Below are positions 1-8,989 of a stretch of 38,281 bases of DNA, piece by piece (position 1 is the stretch's first letter; every line of letters begins with the position of its first letter). Made by a program: the position numbers and the translations under genes. Under the pieces are notes generated by a model, which ran no database searches, was not told where the DNA came from, and was given only the letters and a program-made list of their open reading frames with translations. The DNA comes from Verrucomicrobiota bacterium (lineage in GTDB: Bacteria; Verrucomicrobiota; Kiritimatiellia; RFP12; UBA1067): contig JAEEHL010000029.1 of NCBI GenBank assembly GCA_016280825.1, positions 1 to 38,281 on the forward strand. The letters run 5' to 3'.

Positions 1-1695
1 ACCCCCCTCTCGCTGCTTCCGCCGCTTCTCGGGGGCCTTGGGCTGTTCCTCCTCGGGATGAAGCACCTTTCCGAGGGGCTTCAGGCGACGGCTGGCGGAG
101 GCCTCAGGAAGTTCATGGCCAGGGCGACGAGCCACAGGATCGTCGGCGTGGGCTCCGGTATCGTCTCGACGATGATAGTGCAGTCTTCCTCGATAATAAC
201 CGTAATGCTCGTCGGGTTCGTCTCCACTGCCCTCATGACGCTGCCGCAGGCGTTCGCCGTCCTTATCGGCGCGAATATCGGCACTACGGCCACGATATGG
301 ATCATCGCCTACGCGCCCGATCCGCAGATGCTCGGCTTCGTCGGCCTTGGGCTTGGCGGGGCACTCTACTTCTTCCTGCGCGGAGAGCGGGTGCACAACT
401 TCGGACTTACGGTCATTGGCCTTGGGCTTGTCTTCCTCGGGCTGTACATCATGTCGAAGGGCGTCTCGCCGATTCGCGAGAACGCTGCCATTGCATCGGT
501 CTTTACGCGCCTTTCGGCGGATTCACTGCCTGGCGTCCTGGCCGTGGCGTTCGTCGCAATGCTTTTCACGGCGGTCGTGCAGTCCTCTGCGGCTACGATA
601 GCGATAGCGATGGCGATGGCGGCACAGGGCCTCATTGCCTATGAAGTGGCGGTGGCGGTGCTGTTCGGCGCGAACATCGGCACTACCGCAACGGGCTGGA
701 TAGCGGCCATAGGCGGCACTGCGGACGCCCGGCGCACGGCGCTCGCGCATACGCTCTCGAACTTCCTCGGCTCGCTTTTGCTCATCTGGTTCTTCCCGCT
801 CTTCGTCAAGTTCGGGCAGGCGCTTTTCCCGTCATGGAACGCTGCCACGACGACGGTCGTCTCGGGGCGCGAGGTGCAGGCGTTCACGCACATGATGGCC
901 CCGATCGCCGTCACGGACACGTTGTTCGCCGTATGCCGCGGGCTTCTGTTCCTCCCTCTAGTCAAGCCGTTCTGCCGCCTTGTCGAGAGGCTTGTGCCCC
1001 AGCCGGAGGACGAAAAGCCCCATCTTTCGGCGCTTCGCTTCGGCGCGAGGATATCGCCTGTCCTTGCGTGCGACCAGGCGCTTCTCGAAGTCGATTTCAT
1101 GAAGCAGTCGAACCTCGAGCTCCTCGACTGCGCCCGCAAGGTCCTTTCGGGCGAGACGGAGGACGACGAAGGGCCGGAGAGGCACATCGTCCATCGCGAG
1201 GACATTCTCGACAACGTGCAGAGGGAAGTGACCGAGTTCCTCGGCAGCATAATGTCGAAGCGCCTTCCCCGCGATGTCGCGGAAAGGGCGCAGCGGCTTC
1301 TGAGGCTTACGGACGAGCTTGAGTCGGTCTCCGACGAGTGCGCCACCGTTCTCAAGGTAGTGAAGCGCCTGAGAAAGCAGGGCGAGAAGATGTCGGAGCG
1401 GTCTGTTGCGCTCCTTCTCGACGTCCACGACAAGGTTGCCGCGTTCGCCTCAGACATAACGCCCCTCATCTGCTCTCCGCGCGTTCCCTTCGACCTCGAG
1501 TCGTTCCAGAGGCGGTCTTCCGAACTTCACGCCTTCATCCGCGAGTGCCGCCTTGCGCAGCTCGGGCGCGTTGGACCGGAGGACCCCGGCTCGTCGATGC
1601 GCGTTCTCGGAGAACTTGACATAATCAACGCCTACGAGCGCATCCGCGCATACTACCTCAACTGCGCAGAGACGCTTGCCGGAGGCAAGAAGTGA
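1..1695 (+). CDS. Na/Pi cotransporter family protein with C-terminal PhoU-like domain (5' partial)
   Basis: Inner-membrane carrier of the NptA/Na-Pi cotransporter II family, expected to couple sodium to phosphate uptake. The reading frame is open from base 1, and the residues before the first ATG (base 58) already match the family's N-terminal LGLFLLGMK signature, so the true start lies outside the window. Both inverted repeats show the diagnostic motif: QSSS near base 180 and QSSA near base 580, each followed by a hydrophobic helix. The GANIGTT motif also occurs twice. From about base 1020 the protein turns charged and helical, like the PhoU-type domain often fused to this family. It overlaps the next gene by 4 bases. 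The family is clear; the transported ion is inferred. Confidence 0.9.
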   Translation, partial: TPLSLLPPLLGGLGLFLLGMKHLSEGLQATAGGGLRKFMARATSHRIVGVGSGIVSTMIVQSSSIITVMLVGFVSTALMTLPQAFAVLIGANIGTTATIWIIAYAPDPQMLGFVGLGLGGALYFFLRGERVHNFGLTVIGLGLVFLGLYIMSKGVSPIRENAAIASVFTRLSADSLPGVLAVAFVAMLFTAVVQSSAATIAIAMAMAAQGLIAYEVAVAVLFGANIGTTATGWIAAIGGTADARRTALAHTLSNFLGSLLLIWFFPLFVKFGQALFPSWNAATTTVVSGREVQAFTHMMAPIAVTDTLFAVCRGLLFLPLVKPFCRLVERLVPQPEDEKPHLSALRFGARISPVLACDQALLEVDFMKQSNLELLDCARKVLSGETEDDEGPERHIVHREDILDNVQREVTEFLGSIMSKRLPRDVAERAQRLLRLTDELESVSDECATVLKVVKRLRKQGEKMSERSVALLLDVHDKVAAFASDITPLICSPRVPFDLESFQRRSSELHAFIRECRLAQLGRVGPEDPGSSMRVLGELDIINAYERIRAYYLNCAETLAGGKK

Positions 1696-2786
1696 AGATT
1701 CTCTCGAAATACGTCCTTCGCGAGTTCCTAGTGCCGCTCTTCTACTGCATGGCGGGCTTTATCGCGATCTACGTGCTCTTCGAGCTCTTCGGCTCGTTTT
1801 CACGCCTCGCCGACGCGAAGCTGCCGCTTTATGCGACGGTGCACTACTTCTGCGGCTATCTCGCGCCTCACTTCAAGTGGCTCGCGCCGCCCGCGCTCAT
1901 GCTCGCCACGCTCTACACGATGTGGAACTTCTGCAGGCATTCCGAGATTGTGGCGATGAGGGCGAGCGGGGTTGGGTTCTTCTCGATCGCCTGCCCGATT
2001 CTCGCGATGTCGCTTCTCGTGGCCGCGTTCGTCGCGTGGGTCGGCGAATGCTACGTGCCGGCGCGCGCACAGTGGGCGAGGATGCTTCGAAGCGAGAAGT
2101 TCGATCTTTCGAAGGCGGGCACCGGCAGCAACATCACGTACCGCGACAGCGAGTCGGGGCGAACATGGACCGTCGATTCAGTCGGCGCAGACGGTGTTTT
2201 CCACGGCGTCAAGGTCGTCCTCGACCGCCCGGGGCACGCGACGCGGCTTGCGAACGTCACGGCGAAGGAGGCGCGCTGGATAGACGGCGAATGGTGGCTT
2301 TCCGGGGTTAAGGTGCAGCACTACGACGCCTCCGGTTCGGAGACGTTTTCGCCTACGCCTGAGCTTGACTCTCTGGAGCTTCGCGTCTTTCCGCAGTTCC
2401 GCGAACGGCCCTCCGACATAATGGCGCAGAACAGGGCGTGGGAATTCAACTCCGTCAGGGACAAGTTCCGCTACCTGCGCCGCCACCGCAGCCTTGCCGA
2501 GGAGCGCCGCCGCGAATACGTGTACGACGCGTGGGCGGGGATGCTTGCGCCGCTTGCCTGCTTCGTAATAACGCTCCTTGCGATACCGGCGGGCGTCGCC
2601 AGCGGCCGGCAGAGCGTTTTCAAGGGCGTCCTCGGGGCGATAGGGATGTTCTTCGCGTTCTATGCGCTTACGATCCTCTGCATGGTCGCGGCCCAGACGG
2701 GCTATCTGCCGCCCGTAGCGGCGGCGTTCCTGCCGCACGCCGTTTTTCTCTTCGCCGGAATCACGCTTTTCCGCCGGCAACGCTGA
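1692..2786 (+). CDS. lptG: LptF/LptG-type permease of the lipopolysaccharide export ABC transporter
   Basis: A 364-residue YjgP/YjgQ-family membrane protein. In the Lpt machine such permeases pair with LptB ATPase to extract LPS from the inner membrane. The N-terminus (LSKYVLREFLVPL, then a long hydrophobic helix) is typical, as is the layout: three N-terminal helices to about residue 120, a periplasmic beta-rich domain to about residue 270, then three C-terminal helices. The GTG start at 1692 overlaps the upstream TGA, suggesting translational coupling. LptF and LptG are hard to separate by eye and no partner is present here, so the G assignment is tentative. The gene implies an LPS-bearing outer membrane. 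Confidence 0.85.
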   Translation: MKILSKYVLREFLVPLFYCMAGFIAIYVLFELFGSFSRLADAKLPLYATVHYFCGYLAPHFKWLAPPALMLATLYTMWNFCRHSEIVAMRASGVGFFSIACPILAMSLLVAAFVAWVGECYVPARAQWARMLRSEKFDLSKAGTGSNITYRDSESGRTWTVDSVGADGVFHGVKVVLDRPGHATRLANVTAKEARWIDGEWWLSGVKVQHYDASGSETFSPTPELDSLELRVFPQFRERPSDIMAQNRAWEFNSVRDKFRYLRRHRSLAEERRREYVYDAWAGMLAPLACFVITLLAIPAGVASGRQSVFKGVLGAIGMFFAFYALTILCMVAAQTGYLPPVAAAFLPHAVFLFAGITLFRRQR

Positions 2787-2848
2787 CTGGCCCTTGGAGG
2801 CAATGCGGAGCAAGGGTGAATGCGATGGAGGAAATGAGGGGAACGAGG

Positions 2849-5065
2849 ATGTCCGCTGCGAAATCGCGGAAGGGCGCGGCAGTCCTTCTGGCGTTTTTCG
2901 CCGCCCTTTCGGCTCGTGCTGAAATGCTGCGGATTCTCGACTTCGAAAACCGGAACGAGAGATTCGAGGCGAGGGCATGCGACGGCTGCAGCGCCGCGTT
3001 TTCGACGAACTTCGCGACAAGCGGCTCGTCGTCATTGCGCCTTCATTCGCGCCACTGGCAGTCGAGGGCCGACAAGTGCACAAAGGCGACTTTCCCCGTC
3101 GATGCCGATTTCTCGCGCTTTGACCGCATTGCCTTCGACGTGCGGCTTGACCACGTGAAGGGGTGCGGCGGCACGATTACCTTCTCCGGCGGCTCCTTCA
3201 ACGAGATAGTCAGCTTCAGGCTGCCGCGCCCCGGGACTAGGAGGTTCGTCATTGACCTGCCGCCGTGGACGCGCACAAATCGCGTGGAGAGCGTCACGTT
3301 CACAAGCTCCCGCCCGGTCTGCGAAATCGACGTGTATGTCGACAACGTCGTTCTTCTCGACGCTGGCGAAACGGGGTACGGGGCGCTTGACGGCTACATT
3401 GAATCTCTTGAGGGGGAGTGTTCCGCGCTTGAAAGCGAGCGCGACCATCTGCGCGACTACGCCCGTTTCTACAAAGACGCGGCGAAAGCGTCTGGCGTTG
3501 CAGGCGGCGTTCTTGTCGGCAAGGCGACGAGCATGGACAGGGTTCGCCCGCGCGCCGCGTTCAAGGTCGACTGCTCCATGCCGCTTGGGATTGCCCTCGC
3601 AGGCAACGAGGCCGAGGCGGTGCAGCTTCTTCTGTCTCCTGCCGACGCTGACCTGCTTGACGTCAGGGTGGAGCTTGAGGGCGATCTTGTGTCGGACGGC
3701 GCGACATTCAAGAAGGAGTGCGTCAAGGTCGTTCCCATGGGATACGTCCACTCCAGGATGCGCGAGTCGCGGTTCGAGCAGCCGGAAAGGCCGCTTTCGG
3801 GATGGTGGCCGGAGCCGCTTCTCGACTTCCCGTTCAGGCTCGACATCAGGGGCACGGACGTGCAGAGCTTCTGGGTTCGCGCAAGGGCGCCTTACGGGCA
3901 GAAGGCGGGAACCTACAGGGGGACGCTCGTCATTTCCTCTTCTGGCGCGGAGACAAGGAAGGTCCCCCTTGAAGTGCGCGTGAGGGCGTTTTCGCTCCCA
4001 AAGGGCTTTCACATGCCGGCCATAGTGGCCATGTCGCCGTGGGGCATGAGGAAGGTCCCCGAGGACAGACGCCAGAAGTGCGCACAGACACTTGGGAGAG
4101 GGCGGCTGAAGGAATACGTGGAGTTCTTTGAAGAATACGAATTGCCCTACACGAAGCTCTATGCGCGGGCTCCTGAATGGGGAATTGTGGACTTTGCCCA
4201 TTCGAGGGGCAAGCTCGAGACGCTTGTCCTCGGCTGGATCGAGGCAGAGCGGAACATGGCCAAGCCGTTCGACCTTGAGGCATGGCGGGCTGAGTGCATG
4301 CCGCAGCTCGAAAGGAGCTGCAACGAGGCGAAGAAGCGCGGCATTCTCGGCAAGTGCGTTTTCTTTCTCTGCGACGAGATGCCCGTCGCGGCGCAGGGGC
4401 GGATGCGTGCCGTCGCAAAGGAGGTTAAGGCAAAGTTCCCCGACGTGCCCATCTTGACGACGGCGTTCAATCCCGAGCTTGGTGCGGAAGGGTCCGTGCT
4501 TGACCTGATGGACGGGTTCTGCCCGACGACGAAGTACTACTTCGACAACCTCGCGGCGGTTTCAAATGCGCGTTCGCGCGGCCAGAAGGTATGGTGGTAC
4601 ATCTGCAAGGACCCCGAGCCGCCATACGCCAATGCATACGTCTCGTCTCCCGCGCTTGCGCTCCGCGCCATTGCCGGCGCGATGACGGCGAAGTGGCGGC
4701 CCGACGGCTTCCTCTACTATGCGCTTTGCCTCTGGAACGACAACATGCCGATAGAGGGCGGCCCATTCACGAACTGGAACCCGCTTTCATGGGAGGACTA
4801 CGAAGGCGACGGCTGCTGGGCCTACTGCGGCCCCGGCGGCAAGCCCCTTGCGTCGGTGCGGCTCGAGAACTACCGCGACGGCGTCGAGGACTATGCGTAC
4901 GCCTGCCTCCTCGAGTCGCTTGGCGGGAAGGCGGTCGTGCCGCCGTCGCTCGTGGCGACTCCCAAGGACTATTCCCTGAATCCCGCCGACTACTACAGGT
5001 GGCGCGAGTCGATGGCGGACGAGATAGAAAGGCGCCTTGCGGCGCAGGATGGGGGCGCGCGATGA
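2849..5065 (+). CDS. Secreted GH123/DUF4091-like glycoside hydrolase
   Basis: A 738-residue predicted exported enzyme. I chose ATG 2849 because it begins a good signal peptide (basic SRK, hydrophobic VLLAFFAAL, cleavage after ARA) and has GAGGGG about 8 bases upstream; ATGs at 2825 and 2834 are alternatives. Residues about 25-175 look like a beta-sandwich carbohydrate-binding module ending in IDVYVDNVVLLD. A short helical stretch follows, then a region resembling GH123 proteins. The adjacent acidic pair D509-E510 in FLCDEMPV sits where GH123 beta-N-acetylgalactosaminidases carry their Asp-Glu pair. The C-terminus has the DUF4091-style NYRDGVEDYAY motif. Substrate is unknown. It overlaps the glycosyltransferase start by 4 bases. 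Confidence 0.7.
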   Translation: MSAAKSRKGAAVLLAFFAALSARAEMLRILDFENRNERFEARACDGCSAAFSTNFATSGSSSLRLHSRHWQSRADKCTKATFPVDADFSRFDRIAFDVRLDHVKGCGGTITFSGGSFNEIVSFRLPRPGTRRFVIDLPPWTRTNRVESVTFTSSRPVCEIDVYVDNVVLLDAGETGYGALDGYIESLEGECSALESERDHLRDYARFYKDAAKASGVAGGVLVGKATSMDRVRPRAAFKVDCSMPLGIALAGNEAEAVQLLLSPADADLLDVRVELEGDLVSDGATFKKECVKVVPMGYVHSRMRESRFEQPERPLSGWWPEPLLDFPFRLDIRGTDVQSFWVRARAPYGQKAGTYRGTLVISSSGAETRKVPLEVRVRAFSLPKGFHMPAIVAMSPWGMRKVPEDRRQKCAQTLGRGRLKEYVEFFEEYELPYTKLYARAPEWGIVDFAHSRGKLETLVLGWIEAERNMAKPFDLEAWRAECMPQLERSCNEAKKRGILGKCVFFLCDEMPVAAQGRMRAVAKEVKAKFPDVPILTTAFNPELGAEGSVLDLMDGFCPTTKYYFDNLAAVSNARSRGQKVWWYICKDPEPPYANAYVSSPALALRAIAGAMTAKWRPDGFLYYALCLWNDNMPIEGGPFTNWNPLSWEDYEGDGCWAYCGPGGKPLASVRLENYRDGVEDYAYACLLESLGGKAVVPPSLVATPKDYSLNPADYYRWRESMADEIERRLAAQDGGAR

Positions 5066-5847
5066 AAGTCTCGATAGTGACCGTTTGCAGGAATTCGCTC
5101 CGCACCCTGCCGGACGCGATTGAAAGCGTCGCAAGGCAGGTACTGCCGCATGGAGTGGAGGTGGAACACATTGTCATCGACGGCGCTTCGACCGACGGCA
5201 CGCGCGAGTTCCTCGCCGAGTACGCGAAGACCCACCCGCTCAAGTTCGTCTCCGAGCCGGACAAGGGGCTGTACGACGCGATGAACAAGGGGATTCTCGC
5301 CAGCACGGGCGATGTCGTCGGGATCCTCAATTCTGACGACGTCCTTGCCGCGGACGACGTCGTTGCGCGCATTGCGGAGGCGTTTGACGATTCCATCGAC
5401 ATTGTCTATGGCGACGTGCGGTTTGCGCGGGGCGCGGCGCTTTCCGGCGTGGACGCGATGCGCTGCGCCGGCACTCTGCGCTACTGCTCGGGCAGGCAGT
5501 TCAGGAAGTGGATGTTCCGCTTCGGCGTCTTTCCGGCGCATCCCTCGACGTTCGTGAGGCGCGGCGCCTTCGAGCGGTTCGGCCTCTATTCGCTCGACTA
5601 TTCCATCTGCGCGGATTTCGAGATGATGCTCAGGCTCTTCGTCAAGCATTCGCTCAAGGCGAAGTACGTTGGCGTCTGCACCACGGCGATGCGGGCAGGA
5701 GGGGTATCGACGAAGGGCATCAGGGCGAATCTCGAGATAAACCGGCAGGACGCCCGCGCGCTTAAGGCGCATGGCATTTTCTCCTGCCTGCCGCTAATAT
5801 ACTTGAAGTACTTTGGAAAGGTCTTTGGCTATGTACGTCGTAAATAA
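5062..5847 (+). CDS. Family 2 glycosyltransferase (WcaA-like)
   Basis: A 261-residue GT-A fold enzyme that probably adds a sugar to a surface polysaccharide or lipid-linked oligosaccharide. The start MKVSIVTVCRN is the usual first strand of GT2 enzymes. IDGASTDGT and the DKGLYDAMNKGI motif follow, and the DXD-like NSDD lies near residue 93. No membrane helices are visible, so it is probably cytosolic or peripheral. The ATG at 5062 overlaps the TGA of the GH123-like gene (ATGA). The next gene begins inside its last codons, so the three genes are likely co-translated. Donor and acceptor cannot be told from sequence. Confidence 0.88.
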   Translation: MKVSIVTVCRNSLRTLPDAIESVARQVLPHGVEVEHIVIDGASTDGTREFLAEYAKTHPLKFVSEPDKGLYDAMNKGILASTGDVVGILNSDDVLAADDVVARIAEAFDDSIDIVYGDVRFARGAALSGVDAMRCAGTLRYCSGRQFRKWMFRFGVFPAHPSTFVRRGAFERFGLYSLDYSICADFEMMLRLFVKHSLKAKYVGVCTTAMRAGGVSTKGIRANLEINRQDARALKAHGIFSCLPLIYLKYFGKVFGYVRRK

Positions 5848-6562
5848 GCTCGTCTGGTTCTTCCTCAACCCGCTTACGTTCTCGCTCGTCGTCGCCTTTG
5901 CAGGGCTCGTCGTCGCGCGCCGCCGCCTCAAGGCCGGCCTTTGGACGGCCGGGATCGCGCTCGCCGCGCTCTGGTTCCAGGGCACGTTCACATGTGCGCT
6001 CGTCACGGGGTGGCCGCTTGAACGCCCATATGCGGAGATGCAGGATGCAGATGCCTCTCCCGAAGCCAGTGCGATTGTCCTTCTCGGCGGCGGAATGGTC
6101 TATCTTGAGGGAATGACCTATCCCGACATGGCGGATTGCGCCGACCGCGTATGGCACGCCGCCCGCCTCTACAAGGCAGGCAAGGCACCGAAGGTGGTGG
6201 TGGCCGGAAGAATGGACCTTCAGGCTACCGTCCCCCTGCTTCTCGACTTCGGTGTGCCGCGAGAGGCGATAGTGGTGGACAACGATTCGCGCAACACATA
6301 CGAGAATTCGCGCAATGTCGTTCAAATCGTCGGCGAAGGCGGGCGGATTCTCCTCGTGACGTCCGCATGGCACATGGGAAGGTCGATTGGCAACTTCAAG
6401 GCGGCGGGACTCGACCCCATTCCCGCGCCATGCGACTTCAAGGCGTACAGGGCTAATTTTGACGATGTGCACTTCTGGAGCTGGTTCGCTCCGACGGCAG
6501 ACAACCTCCTCTCGGTGCAGACGTTCGCGAAGGAGTGGATGGGGAGACTTGCCCGCAGGTAG
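5831..6562 (+). CDS. YdcF/ElyC family (DUF218) membrane protein
   Basis: A 243-residue protein with two N-terminal hydrophobic helices (about residues 10-60) and a DUF218 domain. Landmarks are AIVLLGGG near residue 83, VVVAGR, the DNDSRNTYEN motif and LLVTSAWHM. ElyC and SanA relatives act in peptidoglycan or envelope homeostasis, but their chemistry is not settled. The start at 5831 is preferred over the in-frame ATG at 5813 because GAAAGG precedes it by about 9 bases; it overlaps the end of the glycosyltransferase by 17 bases in another frame. Envelope function fits its neighbours. Confidence 0.85.
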   Translation: MYVVNKLVWFFLNPLTFSLVVAFAGLVVARRRLKAGLWTAGIALAALWFQGTFTCALVTGWPLERPYAEMQDADASPEASAIVLLGGGMVYLEGMTYPDMADCADRVWHAARLYKAGKAPKVVVAGRMDLQATVPLLLDFGVPREAIVVDNDSRNTYENSRNVVQIVGEGGRILLVTSAWHMGRSIGNFKAAGLDPIPAPCDFKAYRANFDDVHFWSWFAPTADNLLSVQTFAKEWMGRLARR

Positions 6563-6581
6563 GGAGCGCGGCATCGCGAAT

Positions 6582-6610
6582 TTGATTTTGCCAGGCGATT
6601 ATGGTAAACT
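6582..6610 (+). promoter_or_regulatory. Sigma70-type promoter with extended -10 (for 6639-9669)
   Basis: TTGATT at 6582-6587, a 17-base spacer ending in TGG, and TAAACT at 6605-6610. The predicted transcription start near 6617 gives a leader of about 22 bases to the ATG at 6639, enough for the purine-rich AAGGGGG ribosome site. Confidence 0.7.
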
Positions 6611-6638
6611 ATCTTCCAAAGGAAAGGGGGAAGTGGCA

Positions 6639-8261
6639 ATGAAAACAGACAGGATCGGCGGGCTTTTCAAGGCGGGGTTGCGCAATGCGGCTTTCGCGGC
6701 GGCCTTTTTCGCGGCAGGCGCGGCATTTGCCGACGGCGACCTTGCAGATGCGGTAAAGGCCGACCTCAAGAACGTCGTGCGCCAGGGCGGAATCGGCGAC
6801 AGGCCGTTCTGGAACGCGAACGCTTCGATGTTCATGTATCCGCCGGCGTTCGACTTCAGGGAAGTGGGCAACGTGAAGCGGTATTCCTTCCGAGTGCTCG
6901 CTTCCGACGGCAAGCTCCACACCTTTGTGGCGAAGTCCCCGAAGGCCTCCCTTGCCCCGGTATGGGACAAGCTCCCCACTGGATGGACGGCAGTCGAGTG
7001 CTACTACAACGTCCACCAGGTCGTGGGCTCGAGGTTGTTCTGGAAGTCCGCTCCGTACACCCCAGGCAAGTACCCGCCTGCGGCGATGCCGTATGCCGAG
7101 GCCGTGAAGCGCGGCTACGAATACGTCTTCAACCACCCGCTTTCGCAGCATGTCCTGAAGACGGGCGAGCCGGATTTCACGGTGTACCATTCGTGCTATC
7201 CGTCGAAGATGTACTCGGCGATAATAAAGTCGATGGTCTCGTATGCCGACTACGCCCCCGAAAAGGCGGAAGAGGCAATCGCAATCGCGAAGGCCTCCGC
7301 CGACTGGCTTATCTCGGTGAGCGAACCGAAGGGCGCGCCGCTTGAGTTCTGGCCGCCTACATACTGGGGCGAGAACGCGGCGGCGAAGTCCAACAAGGGC
7401 AGGGTGATGCTCATATATCCTGCCCAGGCGGCCGTGGCGTATGCCGCGCTCTACAGGAAGACGAAGGTCGAGAAGTACCTTGACGCGGCGGAGAAGATCG
7501 CCGCGCACTTCCTGCGCCTCCAGGGCGAGGACGGGACGTGGCCGCTTATCATGACTTTTGCCGACGGCCAGGTGCACGGCAAGAACAGGCTCGTCCCGAT
7601 CCAGGGGGCGATTCCGATGTTCGCCGCGCTCCACGGGATCACCGGCAAGGCGGATTACAAGGCGGCGCTCGACAGGGCGTTCGAGTACATGGACAAGGGC
7701 CCGATGGCGACGTGGAACTGGGAAGGCCAGTTCGAGGACGTCCGCCCGTCCTCGCCGTACTCGAACCTTACGAAGCACAACGCATGCGACATGGCGCTCT
7801 ACATCCTCGAGCGCTTCCCCAAGAACAGGAAGCGCATTGCCGAGGCGCGCGAGATACTGCGCTTCGCGGAAGACCAGTTCGTCTGCTGGGAGCTTCCGTT
7901 CGACGGGGCCGCGAAGGAGACGTTCTTCGGCGACGGCGACTGGAAGGAAGGCGTCGGGCGCGAGAAGTGGGGGCTTCCAGGGGTGCTGGAGCAGTACGGC
8001 TGGTACGTGCCGATCGACGCGAGCGCCTCGAAGCTCATCAAGCTCTACCTCGCGCTCTACCGCGCCGAGGGCAAGCCACTCGACCTCGCGAAGGCGCGCA
8101 CGCTCGGCGATTCCATAACGCGCAACCTCCATACGGAGGACAACCACATCTCGACCCACTGGTACGGCTTCGAGCCGGTGGCCCACCAGTGGCTTAACTG
8201 CCATATAGCGTCGGTGGCGGCACTCGACGAGCTTGACGCGGTTGTGCAGGCGACCAAGTGA
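6639..8261 (+). CDS. Secreted alpha/alpha-barrel carbohydrate-active protein
   Basis: A 540-residue exported protein. ATG 6639 opens a signal peptide (basic start, then a long Ala/Phe run, cleavage near AFADG) and is preceded by AAGGGGG. The body is made of repeated helix pairs rich in Tyr, Trp and Ala. Examples are AVAYAALYRKT, EKIAAHFLRLQ, GTWPL and AIPMFAALHGITG. This is the pattern of alpha-toroid glycosidases, epimerases and polysaccharide lyases such as GH88/GH105 or PL10-like enzymes. I cannot assign one family or its catalytic residues. It heads a tight operon with the next two genes through a GTGA overlap. Role in glycan breakdown is inferred. Confidence 0.6.
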   Translation: MKTDRIGGLFKAGLRNAAFAAAFFAAGAAFADGDLADAVKADLKNVVRQGGIGDRPFWNANASMFMYPPAFDFREVGNVKRYSFRVLASDGKLHTFVAKSPKASLAPVWDKLPTGWTAVECYYNVHQVVGSRLFWKSAPYTPGKYPPAAMPYAEAVKRGYEYVFNHPLSQHVLKTGEPDFTVYHSCYPSKMYSAIIKSMVSYADYAPEKAEEAIAIAKASADWLISVSEPKGAPLEFWPPTYWGENAAAKSNKGRVMLIYPAQAAVAYAALYRKTKVEKYLDAAEKIAAHFLRLQGEDGTWPLIMTFADGQVHGKNRLVPIQGAIPMFAALHGITGKADYKAALDRAFEYMDKGPMATWNWEGQFEDVRPSSPYSNLTKHNACDMALYILERFPKNRKRIAEAREILRFAEDQFVCWELPFDGAAKETFFGDGDWKEGVGREKWGLPGVLEQYGWYVPIDASASKLIKLYLALYRAEGKPLDLAKARTLGDSITRNLHTEDNHISTHWYGFEPVAHQWLNCHIASVAALDELDAVVQATK

Positions 8262-8989
8262 AGTACGAATACCTATACCAGACGAAAACCAATGAAAACC
8301 GCCGCGGCGAAATCGTCGCGCGGAACAGGGCGGAGGCGTACTTTCTCCTTCGCAAGCAGGGGATAAGGCCGTATCGCGTGATAGGCGACGACCCCGTCCG
8401 CTGGCAGCCGTGGGCGATAGGCGCGGCGGGCGCGCTTCTTGCGGCCATCGCGGCGACTGCGCTCGTCATCGCCTTCTCCGGCAGCGGAAGCGCGGCGGCG
8501 AGGCAGAACAGGCGACAGATAGGAGGCGATTCCTCGCTTGTCGTGAAGGGCTTTGCCGACGGCTGGCAGGACGCCTTCGGGGAAAAGCTCTACAGGCATT
8601 TCGCGATGTACGTGCAACCAGGGTGGGACGTGGTGCCGGCAGACTTCACGAAGGAGCAGATCGAGGAGTTCAAGGGCGAGCTTTCGCGCCCCGTCGTCAC
8701 GCTCAGGAAGGGCGTTCCCGAGTACGAGGAGCTTGCGGGGATGGTGGCGGCGATGCGAGAGGACGCGCTTTCCCACATTGCCGCGGGCGGCACGCTCGAA
8801 GACTACCTTTCGATGCTCGACGGGCGGCAGGAGCTTGAGAGCGCGCTGCGCTCGAAGGCACATGAATCGCTTGTGAAGGCGGGGCCGTCGCTGCGGCATA
8901 CGATGTGGAGCAGCATCAACCAGCGCCTTGAGTCGCTTGGGATGAAGCCGCTTGACGAGGAACTCGATTCCGGGGAGGAAAGGCAATGA
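8258..8989 (+). CDS. Single-pass membrane protein with GspF-like N-terminal module
   Basis: A 243-residue protein of unknown function. The GTG start at 8258 overlaps the upstream stop. The first 42 residues (MKYEYLYQT, then GEIVARNRAEAYFLLRKQG and IRPYRVI) resemble the small N-terminal module of type II secretion GspF/PilC proteins. Here it is followed by one transmembrane helix (about residues 50-72) rather than GspF domains. The remaining 170 residues are charged and helical, with no recognised motif. The ATG of the next gene overlaps its stop. The GspF likeness is by eye only and could reflect a short shared fold. Confidence 0.6.
   Translation: MKYEYLYQTKTNENRRGEIVARNRAEAYFLLRKQGIRPYRVIGDDPVRWQPWAIGAAGALLAAIAATALVIAFSGSGSAAARQNRRQIGGDSSLVVKGFADGWQDAFGEKLYRHFAMYVQPGWDVVPADFTKEQIEEFKGELSRPVVTLRKGVPEYEELAGMVAAMREDALSHIAAGGTLEDYLSMLDGRQELESALRSKAHESLVKAGPSLRHTMWSSINQRLESLGMKPLDEELDSGEERQ

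Noticed and set aside
2438-2848. Upstream in-frame extension of the GH123-like gene
   Set aside because: It overlaps lptG in another frame and is Arg/Pro-rich; the signal peptide and ribosome site place the start at 2849.
6609-8204. Long antisense open frame opposite the alpha/alpha-barrel gene
   Set aside because: No start context, no recognisable motif, and composition typical of a reverse-strand shadow; the plus-strand gene has a promoter, ribosome site and signal peptide.
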